Of a stretch of 64,000 nucleotides of DNA, positions 1 to 8,339 are shown in pieces. The position numbers and the translations under genes were made by a program. The notes beneath the pieces are model-generated. The model worked only from the letters and a program-made list of their open reading frames with translations. It had not been told where the DNA came from and did no database searches. The stretch is from contig RSEH01000075.1 of the NCBI GenBank assembly GCA_006503475.1, positions 62,001-126,000 on the forward strand, given 5' to 3'. Position 1 is the stretch's first letter; each line of letters starts with the position of its first letter. Origin of the DNA: Stentor roeselii. Lineage: Eukaryota; Ciliophora; Heterotrichea; Heterotrichida; Stentoridae.

Positions 1-596
1 ATATGCGAGTTCAGTCGTATTTCGTCAAACTTTCAAGTCACTGCCAAGAAGTCTGCGGACTTAGGTGGAATGAGTCTGAATCGCTACTTGCTTCAGGAGG
101 AAATGATAATAAAGTCTGCATCTGGGAAATGGGAAACATGGCCCCCTTGGGTCAGTTGAAGGAACATAAAGCTGCTGTTAAAGCACTCGCCTGGTGCCCT
201 TGGAAAAATAATGTCTTGGCCACGGGGGGAGGAAGCTCTGATCGATGTATTAAGTTGTGGGATGTTAGTGATAATCATTGCTTTTGCAATGTTGATACTG
301 GAAGTCAGGTTAGTGCTCTTGAGTGGAATAGACATGAAAAAGAAGTTTTAAGTGCTCATGGGTATTGCTTTAATCAACTTGCTCTTTGGAATGCGGGAAA
401 GTTGGAAAAAGTTGCGGAATTTCATGGACATACTGCAAGGATCTTGGCTTTAGCACAAAGTCCGAAAGGTGATAATGTTGTTACTGCTGGAGCTGATGAA
501 ACTCTAAGGTTCTGGTCGGTTTTTAAAAGTCGTACTAAGAAAAGTGAAGATGAATTGAAAAAAACTCCGGAAGGATCTTGGATTTCTCATCGATAG
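1..596 (+). CDS. CDC20/CDH1-family APC/C activator, C-terminal part
   Basis: The 5' end lies outside the window; reading frame 3 is open from the first bases to a TAG at 594-596. The visible ~197 residues are WD40 blades of the Cdc20/Fizzy/Cdh1 family: HCQEVCGLRWN, LASGGNDNKVCIWE, VLATGGGSSDRCIKLWD and the final FHGHTARILALAQSPKG...AGADETLRFWSVF match the family's signature blades. These proteins bring substrates to the anaphase-promoting complex and activate its ubiquitin ligase. The tail ends in ...SWISHR rather than the usual Ile-Arg (IR) dipeptide that docks on APC3, though a terminal Arg remains. Without the N-terminal C-box I cannot separate CDC20 from CDH1/FZR. Confidence 0.88.
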   Translation, partial: MRVQSYFVKLSSHCQEVCGLRWNESESLLASGGNDNKVCIWEMGNMAPLGQLKEHKAAVKALAWCPWKNNVLATGGGSSDRCIKLWDVSDNHCFCNVDTGSQVSALEWNRHEKEVLSAHGYCFNQLALWNAGKLEKVAEFHGHTARILALAQSPKGDNVVTAGADETLRFWSVFKSRTKKSEDELKKTPEGSWISHR

Positions 597-712
597 TGTA
601 AATAAGGTATTTAATTGTATGGGGAACTTGAAAAGCTTTAAAAATTTCTCAAAGATAGTGTAAATAAGGTTAATTGCAAGGGAAATTCGATAGACTTTGA
701 CATTTCTCAAAA
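583..712 (+). repeat. Short tandem duplication across the CDC20-like stop codon
   Basis: A ~26-bp block, TTTCTC(A/T)...GATAGTGTAAATAAGGT, occurs at 583-608 and again at 645-670, 62 bp apart. A third, partial copy of its first bases (TTTCTCAAA) starts at 703. The first copy contains the last codons and the TAG stop of the CDC20-like gene. The unit between copies is also partly alike (TTAATTG, then GGGGAA or GGGAAA). Confidence 0.7.
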
Positions 713-804
713 ATTATTAAAAAATTTCTATTATTCTGCACTTATCAAGACTTAAACAATCAAACCCACAAAAACTTTCCAAAACTCACAAACCCCTAGT
801 TATC

Positions 805-1848
805 CTAGATACTAATTTTCTTAAACTCAAACCCAACAACAGCCATTTCCTTGGCTATTTCATTAAAGATTGTTTTAAACCCAGCAGTGATTTTTCCAAA
901 CCTTTTTCCTCCAATATCAATTTCCCAAACTCCAGAAAATTCCTTCTCCTCACAAGGAGCAGTGACACATGACTTGACTAAAACAGCAGCTCCAGGAATA
1001 ATTTCTTCTCCAATTTCAAATTCCTGGGCTTTGAAGTCTCCTTTTTTTAATACGAATTTCGCCCCAGGGGGCCAACTTTTGCTTCCTTTGTTGACGATTT
1101 CCCATGCAAAGTCCATTGAAGACCCAGTGACAAGAGTAACACCTTTTTTAAACTTATAGCTTTTTACTTTTAGTTTGAACTTCTTCTTTGCTGGGTCTTT
1201 CTGCTTCTTTATGACCATATCTTTAAGACCAGGCAAGTGCTCAGCAGTGTTAAAGACGTTGACAAGTTTAGTGTAATTTGTGTAGCATTGAATAGGCGTT
1301 TTTAGCTTTAATAAAGCATGAGGGTGAGAAGTGACGTCTTCGCAGAACTCGCACAGGTCAAAATTTTCACAAATGATGCACTTGAAGCGAATCCCGGCAA
1401 TAGGGTGTATTTTGCACTCGACACAAGGAACGGCTTCATGAATGATTGTGAACTGCCCAGTCAAATCACTATGTTTTTGCGGTTTAAAACAGTTTTCCAG
1501 GAACATTTTTTCCAGCTGCTCATCAGAAACCTGAGCAAATCCCCTTTCATTCACATTTCTAGAACTGCACGATTTTTCTCCTTCATACCAAATCTCACTT
1601 ATTTTACTCACACAAGTGACAGAAACCTTCGCACACTTGAAACCCTTATTTTTCATAACAAACCTTTGAAAGTCTTGCTCAGTAGCAATTCTAAGCAAAG
1701 TATTCGCATTGGCATAATATTCGATTTCACATTCATCAACTTCGAGAACAACTTTCAAGTAAAGTTGCAATTCAAACAATGATTTAGGCATTTGAAAGGT
1801 TTTGCGAATTTCATTCCTGAGATGAATCTTTAAACATGAAGGGTTCAT
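805..1848 (-). CDS. NBR1-like protein (PB1 - ZZ - FW domains)
   Basis: 347 aa, ATG at 1846-1848. The N-terminal ~80 residues look like a PB1 domain (basic start SCLKIHLRNEIRK, acidic stretch LEVDECEIEY and a following DF). A ZZ zinc finger lies near residues 140-185 (CVECKI...FKCIICENFDLCEFC...SHPHALLKL). A C-terminal ~110-residue NBR1/FW (four-tryptophan) domain carries FAWEIVNKGSKSWPPG and GVWEIDIGG. NBR1 proteins are selective-autophagy cargo receptors. This one is much shorter than animal NBR1 and shows no obvious UBA domain, and I did not identify a LIR motif, so its cargo role is inferred. It lies only 16 bp beyond the stop of the DRG gene on the same strand. Confidence 0.8.
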   Translation of the reverse strand: MNPSCLKIHLRNEIRKTFQMPKSLFELQLYLKVVLEVDECEIEYYANANTLLRIATEQDFQRFVMKNKGFKCAKVSVTCVSKISEIWYEGEKSCSSRNVNERGFAQVSDEQLEKMFLENCFKPQKHSDLTGQFTIIHEAVPCVECKIHPIAGIRFKCIICENFDLCEFCEDVTSHPHALLKLKTPIQCYTNYTKLVNVFNTAEHLPGLKDMVIKKQKDPAKKKFKLKVKSYKFKKGVTLVTGSSMDFAWEIVNKGSKSWPPGAKFVLKKGDFKAQEFEIGEEIIPGAAVLVKSCVTAPCEEKEFSGVWEIDIGGKRFGKITAGFKTIFNEIAKEMAVVGFEFKKISI

Positions 1849-1864
1849 TCAAGATTTATAATAC

Positions 1865-2968
1865 CTAAATTTTTTTAATGATCTGGATGATATCCTCATC
1901 AACTAAAACATGATCTTTTCCCACTTTTTGAGGAAAGTGTTTAACTGACTGTCCCCAGACAAGTGCATATTTGAATTCCTTGAGTATTTGTTTGTGAATT
2001 CGATTACAGAAGTTTTCAACTGAGCACTTTTTCCTCGGAAGAACAACCGGCTCGTTGTAATCAGGCGCTTGTCCTCTTGGCTTTGTGTAAACTCGAAAGA
2101 GGTCAAGTTCATCCCAGATCCTTTCAACGAGTCCCTTCAAGTTCCACTCCAAGTCCGCACTAACAAAGACACTTTTCGGCATTTTGCTTAAGATTTTAAT
2201 CTCTTCAATGCTGAGTTCATCACATTTATTGAGAACGTAAAGACAAGGGATATACGCGCGATTTCCTTCTAAGACGTCGATGAGTTCATCAGCAGTGCAT
2301 TCTGACTTCAATGTGACGTCAGCATTCGGCATGCGGTACTCTTTGCAAATGGCTGTAATGGTCTCGTCGCTCAGAGAAGGTGTCGGGCAAAGTCGAGTGA
2401 CGAAGATTCCGCCTTTTTCCTTCTTCTTTACAATAATATCCGGTGGGGACTTGTTAAGTCGAATGCCGAAGCCTTCCAGTTCCCTCTCAATGACAAGTTT
2501 TTCAATCATAGGTCGAGTTGCGTCTAAAACTAAAACAATTAAATTGCAGGTCTTTCCCACTGCGATCACTTGTCGACCCCTTCCTTTCCCGTCTTTCGCT
2601 CCTTCGATGATCCCAGGAAGGTCGAGAAGCTGGATCTTGGCTCCCTTGTGACGAACGACTCCTGGAATGCAGGTCAATGTTGTGAACTCGTACGCGGCTA
2701 CCTCTGAGTAGGTCTCGGTTAGCTTGTTTAAAAGGGTTGATTTGCCTACTGATGGAAAACCGATCAAACCTACACGAGCGTCTCCGGATTTACTTACGTC
2801 GAAACCTTCTCCTTCACCTTTTCCTCCACCTTTAGAACTTTCCAGAAGTTCTCGCTTGAACTTTGCGAGCTTCGCTTTTAGGATTCCGAGATGGTTCTCG
2901 GTTGCTTTGTTTTTTTGAGTCCTTGCGATCTCGGCCTCGATGTCAGCGATTTTCTGGGCGACGGTCAT
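1865..2968 (-). CDS. DRG1: Developmentally regulated GTP-binding protein (DRG1/Rbg1)
   Basis: 367 aa, the usual family length, ATG at 2966-2968. An N-terminal helical region ([18 protein letters not shown]) precedes the OBG-type GTPase: G1 [15 protein letters not shown], switch region [13 protein letters not shown]3 [22 protein letters not shown]4 NKCDEL. The S5D2L insert ([13 protein letters not shown]) and a C-terminal TGS domain ([14 protein letters not shown] ... DIIQIIKKI) follow. DRG1 with a DFRP partner binds translating ribosomes and is linked to polysomes and microtubules. All GTPase motifs are intact. It is co-oriented with its neighbours, 16 bp from the NBR1-like start and 20 bp from the acyltransferase stop. 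Confidence 0.96.
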   Translation of the reverse strand: MTVAQKIADIEAEIARTQKNKATENHLGILKAKLAKFKRELLESSKGGGKGEGEGFDVSKSGDARVGLIGFPSVGKSTLLNKLTETYSEVAAYEFTTLTCIPGVVRHKGAKIQLLDLPGIIEGAKDGKGRGRQVIAVGKTCNLIVLVLDATRPMIEKLVIERELEGFGIRLNKSPPDIIVKKKEKGGIFVTRLCPTPSLSDETITAICKEYRMPNADVTLKSECTADELIDVLEGNRAYIPCLYVLNKCDELSIEEIKILSKMPKSVFVSADLEWNLKGLVERIWDELDLFRVYTKPRGQAPDYNEPVVLPRKKCSVENFCNRIHKQILKEFKYALVWGQSVKHFPQKVGKDHVLVDEDIIQIIKKI

Positions 2969-2988
2969 TTTTATCTAACTAAGGATTA

Positions 2989-5076
2989 TTAATGGAAGAT
3001 GAACTTTTCTAGGTTCACTGATGGACTTTCTACGAAGAGTGATAATGGGATCACTAGTAAGAAGGATAAAACGTAGATGAATAGAGCTTCTTGGAACAAG
3101 GTAAATTGACTAAAGATATAAGAGCACGGTCTCGAGTAAAGATAAATTTGTCCAATAGTCATATGCGTCAAGTAAACTCCAAAGACCAGCTTAGCAGGAG
3201 CAGCCCACCAATTAGACTGCAGAAAAGGTCTAATAAACGACAAATGTCCCATAGAAATCGGTAGATAAATCAAATTCAAAGCAAAAGCCCATCCAACACG
3301 ATTAAAAGCATTCCAAGCTGCATTTGCACTGTTACTCCAAGTATAGCTATGCTGATAAGCATCATACGGATAAAAAACAAAAAAGTTGATTAAAAATAGT
3401 CCAAGTGCATAGCATCCCCACCTGACAGCCCGATAATCATTAATCGCATGAGCAATAAGTCCAGCTAGCGGGTCAAACTCCATTCCCGCCTTGCCTTTTT
3501 TAAACGCATGAAGTACATACCCTCCAAGCAGTCCCATAGCATAAGGTCCGATTCTGCACCAAGGTTTATAATATAAGTCATCAAAGAAGTAATGCTGATT
3601 ATGCAAGTCAGTGACTTTGACCTTCAAATGCTCATCATGAGTGATGCTTGCATTTGCGATGATATGAAAAGTGATGGCCATCAAGAGCATTCCCCAGCCG
3701 AAGATCCTGCTATGCTTGACATACAAATACATAACAGGCAATGAAAACAAATAGAACTGCATATCATTCGGCAGGTACCAAGCTCCAACAAGACAGTTAT
3801 TCGAGCCACTCGGAAGGATGAAGTTGTTTAAAAATAACGGAAAGGTCCAGGCGATTTGGTCACAGTCCCCGTGCATCATGTGCTCAGCTGCGTACCACAT
3901 CGGGCCGTTTCCCATGTATTTCGTCAAGGCCCAGGAGACAAAGACTACAAACATGTAAACTGGCAGGATTCGGATGAAACGATGAACGACAAGCATCAAA
4001 TAGTTTACCTTTTTGTGAGAGTTAAATTGTTGAGTCATCAGGTAACCTTGGAGAAAACCACTCAACCAGAAAAAGGAGTCGACTGCCATCAACCCTGTTA
4101 AAATTATCTGGAAGTATAAATGGGTAAAACTTGGAAGGATGTCTTCGTAGTTTAGAATTGGACTGTTTGTTGCGCGGAATAGGTTCGTGTGGCCCATCAC
4201 TACAAGACCTATTGAAAAACAACGCACTGGGCTTAGACAGTCTAGAGGGTCTTTACGCTTTTCTTCTTTTGTGTAAAATAAACGCATCGTGTTGCCGTAG
4301 AGGGAAAAGCAGAGAAAGAACTGAGCCCATTTTGGAATTTGTTGAGCTGTTTTTTCTTGGCCTTTTATGGCACCGAGACTACGGTCGCTGTTTACTGTCA
4401 CTTCTCCTGAGGATGTGTCAGACTCTGAACCACTCTTTGCAGCTTTCGCCTTTCTTGCCATTGCCCTCATGTAAAGTCCTTTTAGTTCAATGACAGTTCC
4501 AATCACAGCAAAAAGCATAAGCAAAAGGCAAAGAAACAGCGCAAATGCTGCCGAGCCTGTGAAATGTCCAATTCCATGAATATGATTCTTAGGTAGCTTG
4601 ATCCTGTTGATGATTGAGCTGGCAGCAGAGAGTCTTCTTCTGGCTTCTAGATTTATCGGGTGCTCCCCTTGAAATATACTCGCCGAAATTTGGTTGATAT
4701 GGTTGTTGAAGCTGTGGTCAAGAGTTTCTTCTTCGACAGCTGTTGATTTTACAGAACTCTTTGTGAAGCCATGGTCAAGGATATGCCAGAGATTATCTTT
4801 CGAGCAATCATCTGGTAAACAGAGGCCGATGACTATAACAGGCGAGGCTTTATTGATCTCAAAAATCACATAATGCGCATCGTCCATATCTTCGCATTGA
4901 TGATAAAGACCAAGGTCATTTATCCCTCGTCCCGAATATGAAATCATTTCAGTGTATTTATTATCATCTGTCGATATCCAAGCCCTTAGCCACTTTTTGA
5001 GCTTTGACTCACACTCAGATAGGCTGGCTTCACTAAGAAGGAAGAGCAGACTGATACAAAACAATATTCTCGCCAT
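2989..5076 (-). CDS. NRF-6-like membrane acyltransferase (acyltransferase 3 family)
   Basis: 695 aa. A signal peptide (MARILFCISLLFLLSEASLS) is followed by an NRF (nose-resistant-to-fluoxetine) domain with family cysteines: LYHQCEDM and GLCLPDDCS. A single membrane span near 175-200 and a cytosolic Lys/Ser-rich stretch come next, then an acyltransferase-3 domain from ~275 to the end with about ten membrane segments. It begins DPLDCLSPVRCFSIGLVVMGHTN, where the His is the expected catalytic/substrate residue. NRF-6 proteins in nematodes act in lipid transport and drug uptake; substrates are unknown, so the exact reaction cannot be stated. The product is likely in an ER or surface membrane. Confidence 0.88.
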   Translation of the reverse strand: MARILFCISLLFLLSEASLSECESKLKKWLRAWISTDDNKYTEMISYSGRGINDLGLYHQCEDMDDAHYVIFEINKASPVIVIGLCLPDDCSKDNLWHILDHGFTKSSVKSTAVEEETLDHSFNNHINQISASIFQGEHPINLEARRRLSAASSIINRIKLPKNHIHGIGHFTGSAAFALFLCLLLMLFAVIGTVIELKGLYMRAMARKAKAAKSGSESDTSSGEVTVNSDRSLGAIKGQEKTAQQIPKWAQFFLCFSLYGNTMRLFYTKEEKRKDPLDCLSPVRCFSIGLVVMGHTNLFRATNSPILNYEDILPSFTHLYFQIILTGLMAVDSFFWLSGFLQGYLMTQQFNSHKKVNYLMLVVHRFIRILPVYMFVVFVSWALTKYMGNGPMWYAAEHMMHGDCDQIAWTFPLFLNNFILPSGSNNCLVGAWYLPNDMQFYLFSLPVMYLYVKHSRIFGWGMLLMAITFHIIANASITHDEHLKVKVTDLHNQHYFFDDLYYKPWCRIGPYAMGLLGGYVLHAFKKGKAGMEFDPLAGLIAHAINDYRAVRWGCYALGLFLINFFVFYPYDAYQHSYTWSNSANAAWNAFNRVGWAFALNLIYLPISMGHLSFIRPFLQSNWWAAPAKLVFGVYLTHMTIGQIYLYSRPCSYIFSQFTLFQEALFIYVLSFLLVIPLSLFVESPSVNLEKFIFH

Positions 5077-5758
5077 TATTAGCTTTTGGAAAAGATTCAG
5101 ATCAGGACTTTTTGAGATCGATGAAAGAGGATTTTAAAACTGATTAGAGGAAGATAAAGAAGATTGTAACTGTTAGGTATTTATTTTAGGGATTGGGAAT
5201 TATTTCTACTGTTAAAGGATTTATTTCTAGTGTTATTTATAGGGTCTTGGGATTTATTTAATTGGTGGCTGGATAGGATTTTTTTAGAGTATCTTTGATT
5301 AATTTAAAGTGCTTTTAGTTTGAGGTTTTTTGAAGAGGTTATCTGATGAAAGATGAGTTGCACGTTGAATTTTAAATAATTTCTTAGCTTGTAGTCGATG
5401 TTGGCTGAAGATAAGGTAAGTTGTTGGGATCTGGCACTTAATTTAGTATACTGCTGAACGATTAAGTTTAACAAAGATACTTCTGAAGCATTAGCTATAT
5501 GATTCAACAGGGTCAACAGAAGAAGATGATTTATGCTTCCATTACTTGAATATAGCTAACTTGAAGATATTTTCACAGCTTTAGTCAAGTCAGATTTCAA
5601 GCCATTCTTCTTGATAGATTAAAATTCATCTAGAAGAAATTAATCAAAAAACCAAAACTTGCATATTTTATTCAAGAAGAAAATAATCGTTCCTTCAAAA
5701 GAAGAAAAAAAAGATCTCAAGATAATCTACATAGTTAAAAAATGATTTTCTAATAACA
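5077..5758. other. Intergenic region, G/T-rich then AT-rich
   Basis: 682 bp with no convincing gene. The first ~220 bp, just upstream of the minus-strand acyltransferase start, are G/T-rich on the plus strand, so C/A-rich on that gene's coding strand. Short open frames here start with TTG or lack ATG and have no recognisable content. Confidence 0.5.
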
Positions 5759-6058
5759 TTATTCGATCTTTATAGGATTTATACTCACTCTTCTTTTTTG
5801 TAGTAGAGAGTTGTGGTGTAAAGCAAGACTCACGTCTTTTGTTCTTCCTGAAACATTCAGGACAGTTTCAAAGACATTCGTCCTTAAATTCAAACTTTTC
5901 AGATCTCCTGATTTGGGTTGTGTCTCATCTTTTGGAACTCGCGCTGGACTGGGCTCTCTCATTTGAGAAAGGATGTGAATCACTTTTGGATGCAGTATTT
6001 TTTTCATTTGGCTGCTGCTTATTTCTAAGACTGATGCATGTGTCTGGGTATATAACAT
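5759..6058 (-). CDS. Small basic hypothetical protein
   Basis: 99 aa from ATG at 6056-6058; the frame stays open a little further upstream but without another ATG. Not recognised. It is Ser/Lys-rich, soluble and without membrane segments (REPSPARVPKDETQPKSGD in the middle, ending in QKRRVSINPIKIE). Its style resembles the other small basic proteins of this window (for example 59262-59786). Codon use looks coding, whereas the opposite-strand frame over the same bases would be a Leu/Phe-rich mirror. It could be a real small gene or a chance frame. Confidence 0.42.
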   Translation of the reverse strand: MLYTQTHASVLEISSSQMKKILHPKVIHILSQMREPSPARVPKDETQPKSGDLKSLNLRTNVFETVLNVSGRTKDVSLALHHNSLLQKRRVSINPIKIE

Positions 6059-6567
6059 ATTTATTACAGCCACCAGTTTTATTATTAGACTTAGTATTAT
6101 TTTTTGTATTGATCTATTCGAATTCGTCGATTTGTTTTCGTTTTAGATCACAAGAAAGAGATGGGTTGTAGATAATGATAAGATAAGGGAATGGAAGGGA
6201 TTTTTTTGTTAAATAATTTTTTGATTTTCGAGGTTTTTGAATGCTGCAAGAGGAGAGATATGTTTAGGGATTTGATTATTATAAGTCTAAATTTTCATAC
6301 CTTGAGACTTTTTATTTAAATTCTGAGCTAGTATTAAAGCATTCAGTAATCATTTATTGAATCCTTTAATAAATAGTATATTGTTTGAGCTTTTCAAAAT
6401 TTTCTGCTATAATGTCTGTAAGTCTTATTAAAAAGTTGAAATATCTTGTGAATCAACATTTCGCAAATACTTATCTTAGTTGAACTCCAAATTATAAATC
6501 TAATAAAAATTTTTTCCTTATGATAGGAACCCAAAAAGCTGTATATAGATTTTTATTGTTAAAATAG
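6059..6567. other. Intergenic region upstream of the VAP-like gene
   Basis: 509 bp, AT-rich, no gene recognised. It should contain the promoters of the small minus-strand gene and the plus-strand VAP-like gene. No clear motif beyond runs of A and T. Confidence 0.4.
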
Positions 6568-7191
6568 ATGGATTCTGATCACTCTTTACTTATGGAACCA
6601 AATGAAATTCTAAAGTTTAGCAGGGCTCTAAATACATCAGATACTTCTCAGATTCATCTAAAAAATATATCATCCTCCAACTTGATATTTAAACTAAGAA
6701 CAAACTCCCCAGATACTTATCTTGTGCGTCCTACTCAAGGTATCCTCGGCCCTAATGAAGAAAAAACTGTGACAGTAATCTTTCAAGGTAAAGATTCGCA
6801 ACTTGACACAAAAAAAGATAAATTTCTGATTATTCACAGCACAACTTCTCTTCCCATCTTGGCTTCTTCACAGGAAATAAGTGAATTTTTCAGAACTTCT
6901 CAGCCGTCTTCGCTTAAAAGTGCAAAATTATCAGTCAGCATAGAATCATCTCAAAGCAACTTACTATCCTCTACAACCCCTCGTCCAAAACCATCGATCC
7001 TCTCATCAATACCCGATCCAAACCCCATACCAGAGTTATTTTCCTCTCCTCATTCCCAGATCCCTTCCGTTCGAAACTTCGACACCATTCTAAAAAAAGT
7101 AAAACCCTCATCCCAGCCAAACCTGGGTCTATTGACTCTAGTGAGCATCATGGGTCTAGCCTTGGGCGTATTTTATTTATTGCCTATCTAG
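6568..7191 (+). CDS. VAP/Scs2-like MSP-domain protein with C-terminal anchor
   Basis: 207 aa. Residues ~8-95 form a major sperm protein (MSP) domain: EPNEILKFSRAL...QIHLKNISSSNLIFKLRTNSPDTYLVRPTQGILGPNEEKTVTVIF, with the usual polar-rich turn and β-strand spacing. A ~90-residue Ser/Pro-rich linker follows, and a single hydrophobic C-terminal helix (LGLLTLVSIMGLALGVFYLLPI) ends the protein, typical of tail-anchored ER VAP proteins that bind FFAT motifs at membrane contact sites. The MSP hallmark residues that contact FFAT are only partly evident. The Rab gene begins 13 bp after its stop codon on the same strand. Confidence 0.85.
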   Translation: MDSDHSLLMEPNEILKFSRALNTSDTSQIHLKNISSSNLIFKLRTNSPDTYLVRPTQGILGPNEEKTVTVIFQGKDSQLDTKKDKFLIIHSTTSLPILASSQEISEFFRTSQPSSLKSAKLSVSIESSQSNLLSSTTPRPKPSILSSIPDPNPIPELFSSPHSQIPSVRNFDTILKKVKPSSQPNLGLLTLVSIMGLALGVFYLLPI

Positions 7192-7204
7192 TTAATTATA
7201 AAAA

Positions 7205-7849
7205 ATGCACCAGATAACGAAAGACGAAGACTACGATTTTCTCTATAAAATAGTCATAATCGGTGAGGCAGGAGTAGGCAAAACTCACCTGCTTTCAAAA
7301 TACATAAAAGGAACACTTCCCAAAAACCCTACATCGACGATCGGGGTGGAGTTCGCGACAAGAACAGTGCCTCTACCGTCAGGCGGCACAGTAAAAGCGC
7401 AGATCTGGGACACAGCAGGGCAAGAGAGGTACAGAGCGATAACCTGCGCTCATTATCGAAGGTCCATCGGGGCTTTACTTGTTTACGACGTCACAAATGA
7501 AAAGTCGTTTGTCGCTTGCAAAAGATGGATGGAAGAACTTAGAGACCAGGCTGAACCTGACATCGTTATTATGCTCGTTGGAAATAAACTTGATATGGTC
7601 AAGGATAATAAAGATAATCGCAAGGTTCAAAGGGACCAGGCTGAGAAGTTTGCAAAGAATAATAGTCTTTTGTTTCAGGAAACTTCGACTTTTACTGGGG
7701 AAAATGTGAAGGAAGCTTTTGAAGGACTGCTTCAGAGTATTTATCAGACTAAGTCCCAGGCTGGAGGCACTAGGGCCAGGGAAAGCTTGGCTGGAAGACT
7801 TATGGCCAATCCTAATAATATAAGGACTGGAACTGGATGTTGTGGGTAA
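7205..7849 (+). CDS. Rab-family small GTPase (Rab11-like)
   Basis: 214 aa. GTPase motifs: G1 GEAGVGKT, G2 TIGVEF, G3 [14 protein letters not shown]4 GNKLDM, G5 ETST (normally ETSA). It ends ...GCCG, a double-cysteine geranylgeranylation signal. Switch regions resemble Rab11/RabA, but the sequence has diverged (PLPSGGTVKAQ, HYRRSIGALL) from the second, more typical Rab11 at 32609. Rab proteins direct vesicle traffic. The last Gly codon and the TAA stop are already the first bases of the downstream 40-bp minisatellite, so the 3' end was either captured by or gave rise to that repeat. Confidence 0.93.
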   Translation: MHQITKDEDYDFLYKIVIIGEAGVGKTHLLSKYIKGTLPKNPTSTIGVEFATRTVPLPSGGTVKAQIWDTAGQERYRAITCAHYRRSIGALLVYDVTNEKSFVACKRWMEELRDQAEPDIVIMLVGNKLDMVKDNKDNRKVQRDQAEKFAKNNSLLFQETSTFTGENVKEAFEGLLQSIYQTKSQAGGTRARESLAGRLMANPNNIRTGTGCCG

Positions 7850-8206
7850 ATAAGATTATTTGAGTTAAGATTTGAATTACTTGGGTAAATAAGATTATTT
7901 GAGTTAAGGATTTGAATTAGTTGGCTAAATAAGATTATTTGAGTTAAGGATTTGAATTAGTTGGGTAAATAAGATTATTTGAGTTAAGGATTTGAATTAG
8001 TTGGGTAAATAAGATTAGTTGAGTTAAGGATTTGAATTAGTTGGGTAAATAAGATTATTTGAGTTAAGGATTTGAATTAGTTGGGTAAATAAGATTAGTT
8101 GAGTTAAGGATTTGAATTAGTTGGGTAAATAAGATTAGTTGAGTTAAGGATTTGAATTAGTTGGGTAAATAAGATTATTTGAGTTAAGGATTTGAATTAG
8201 TTGGGT
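7844..8206 (+). repeat. 40-bp minisatellite, nine units, starting in the Rab stop codon
   Basis: Nine head-to-tail units begin at 7844, 7883, 7923, 7963, 8003, 8043, 8083, 8123 and 8163, followed by a broken unit at 8203. Each reads GGGTAAATAAGATTA, then TTTGAG or GTTGAG, then TTAAGGATTTGAATTAGTT. The first is 39 bp. Two forms exist (GATTATTT and GATTAGTT), in order A A A A B A B B A. The standard unit contains no C on the plus strand. The first unit starts with the Gly codon and TAA of the Rab gene. Confidence 0.97.
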
Positions 8207-8339
8207 GTATCATTGGTAATAGTCTCAGAAGTAATCAATGAAAAATGATTATTTAAACCTTCTAATCCATTAAATTCTAAATTTCCTAATATTTATCTTG
8301 GGTAATAGAAATCAGCTAAATTATTAAAACCTTATAAAA

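Noticed and set aside
5839-6171. 110-codon plus-strand frame with Leu/Phe-rich content
   Set aside because: Looks like the mirror of the small basic gene at 5759-6058 and not a membrane protein of its own, though neither is certain.
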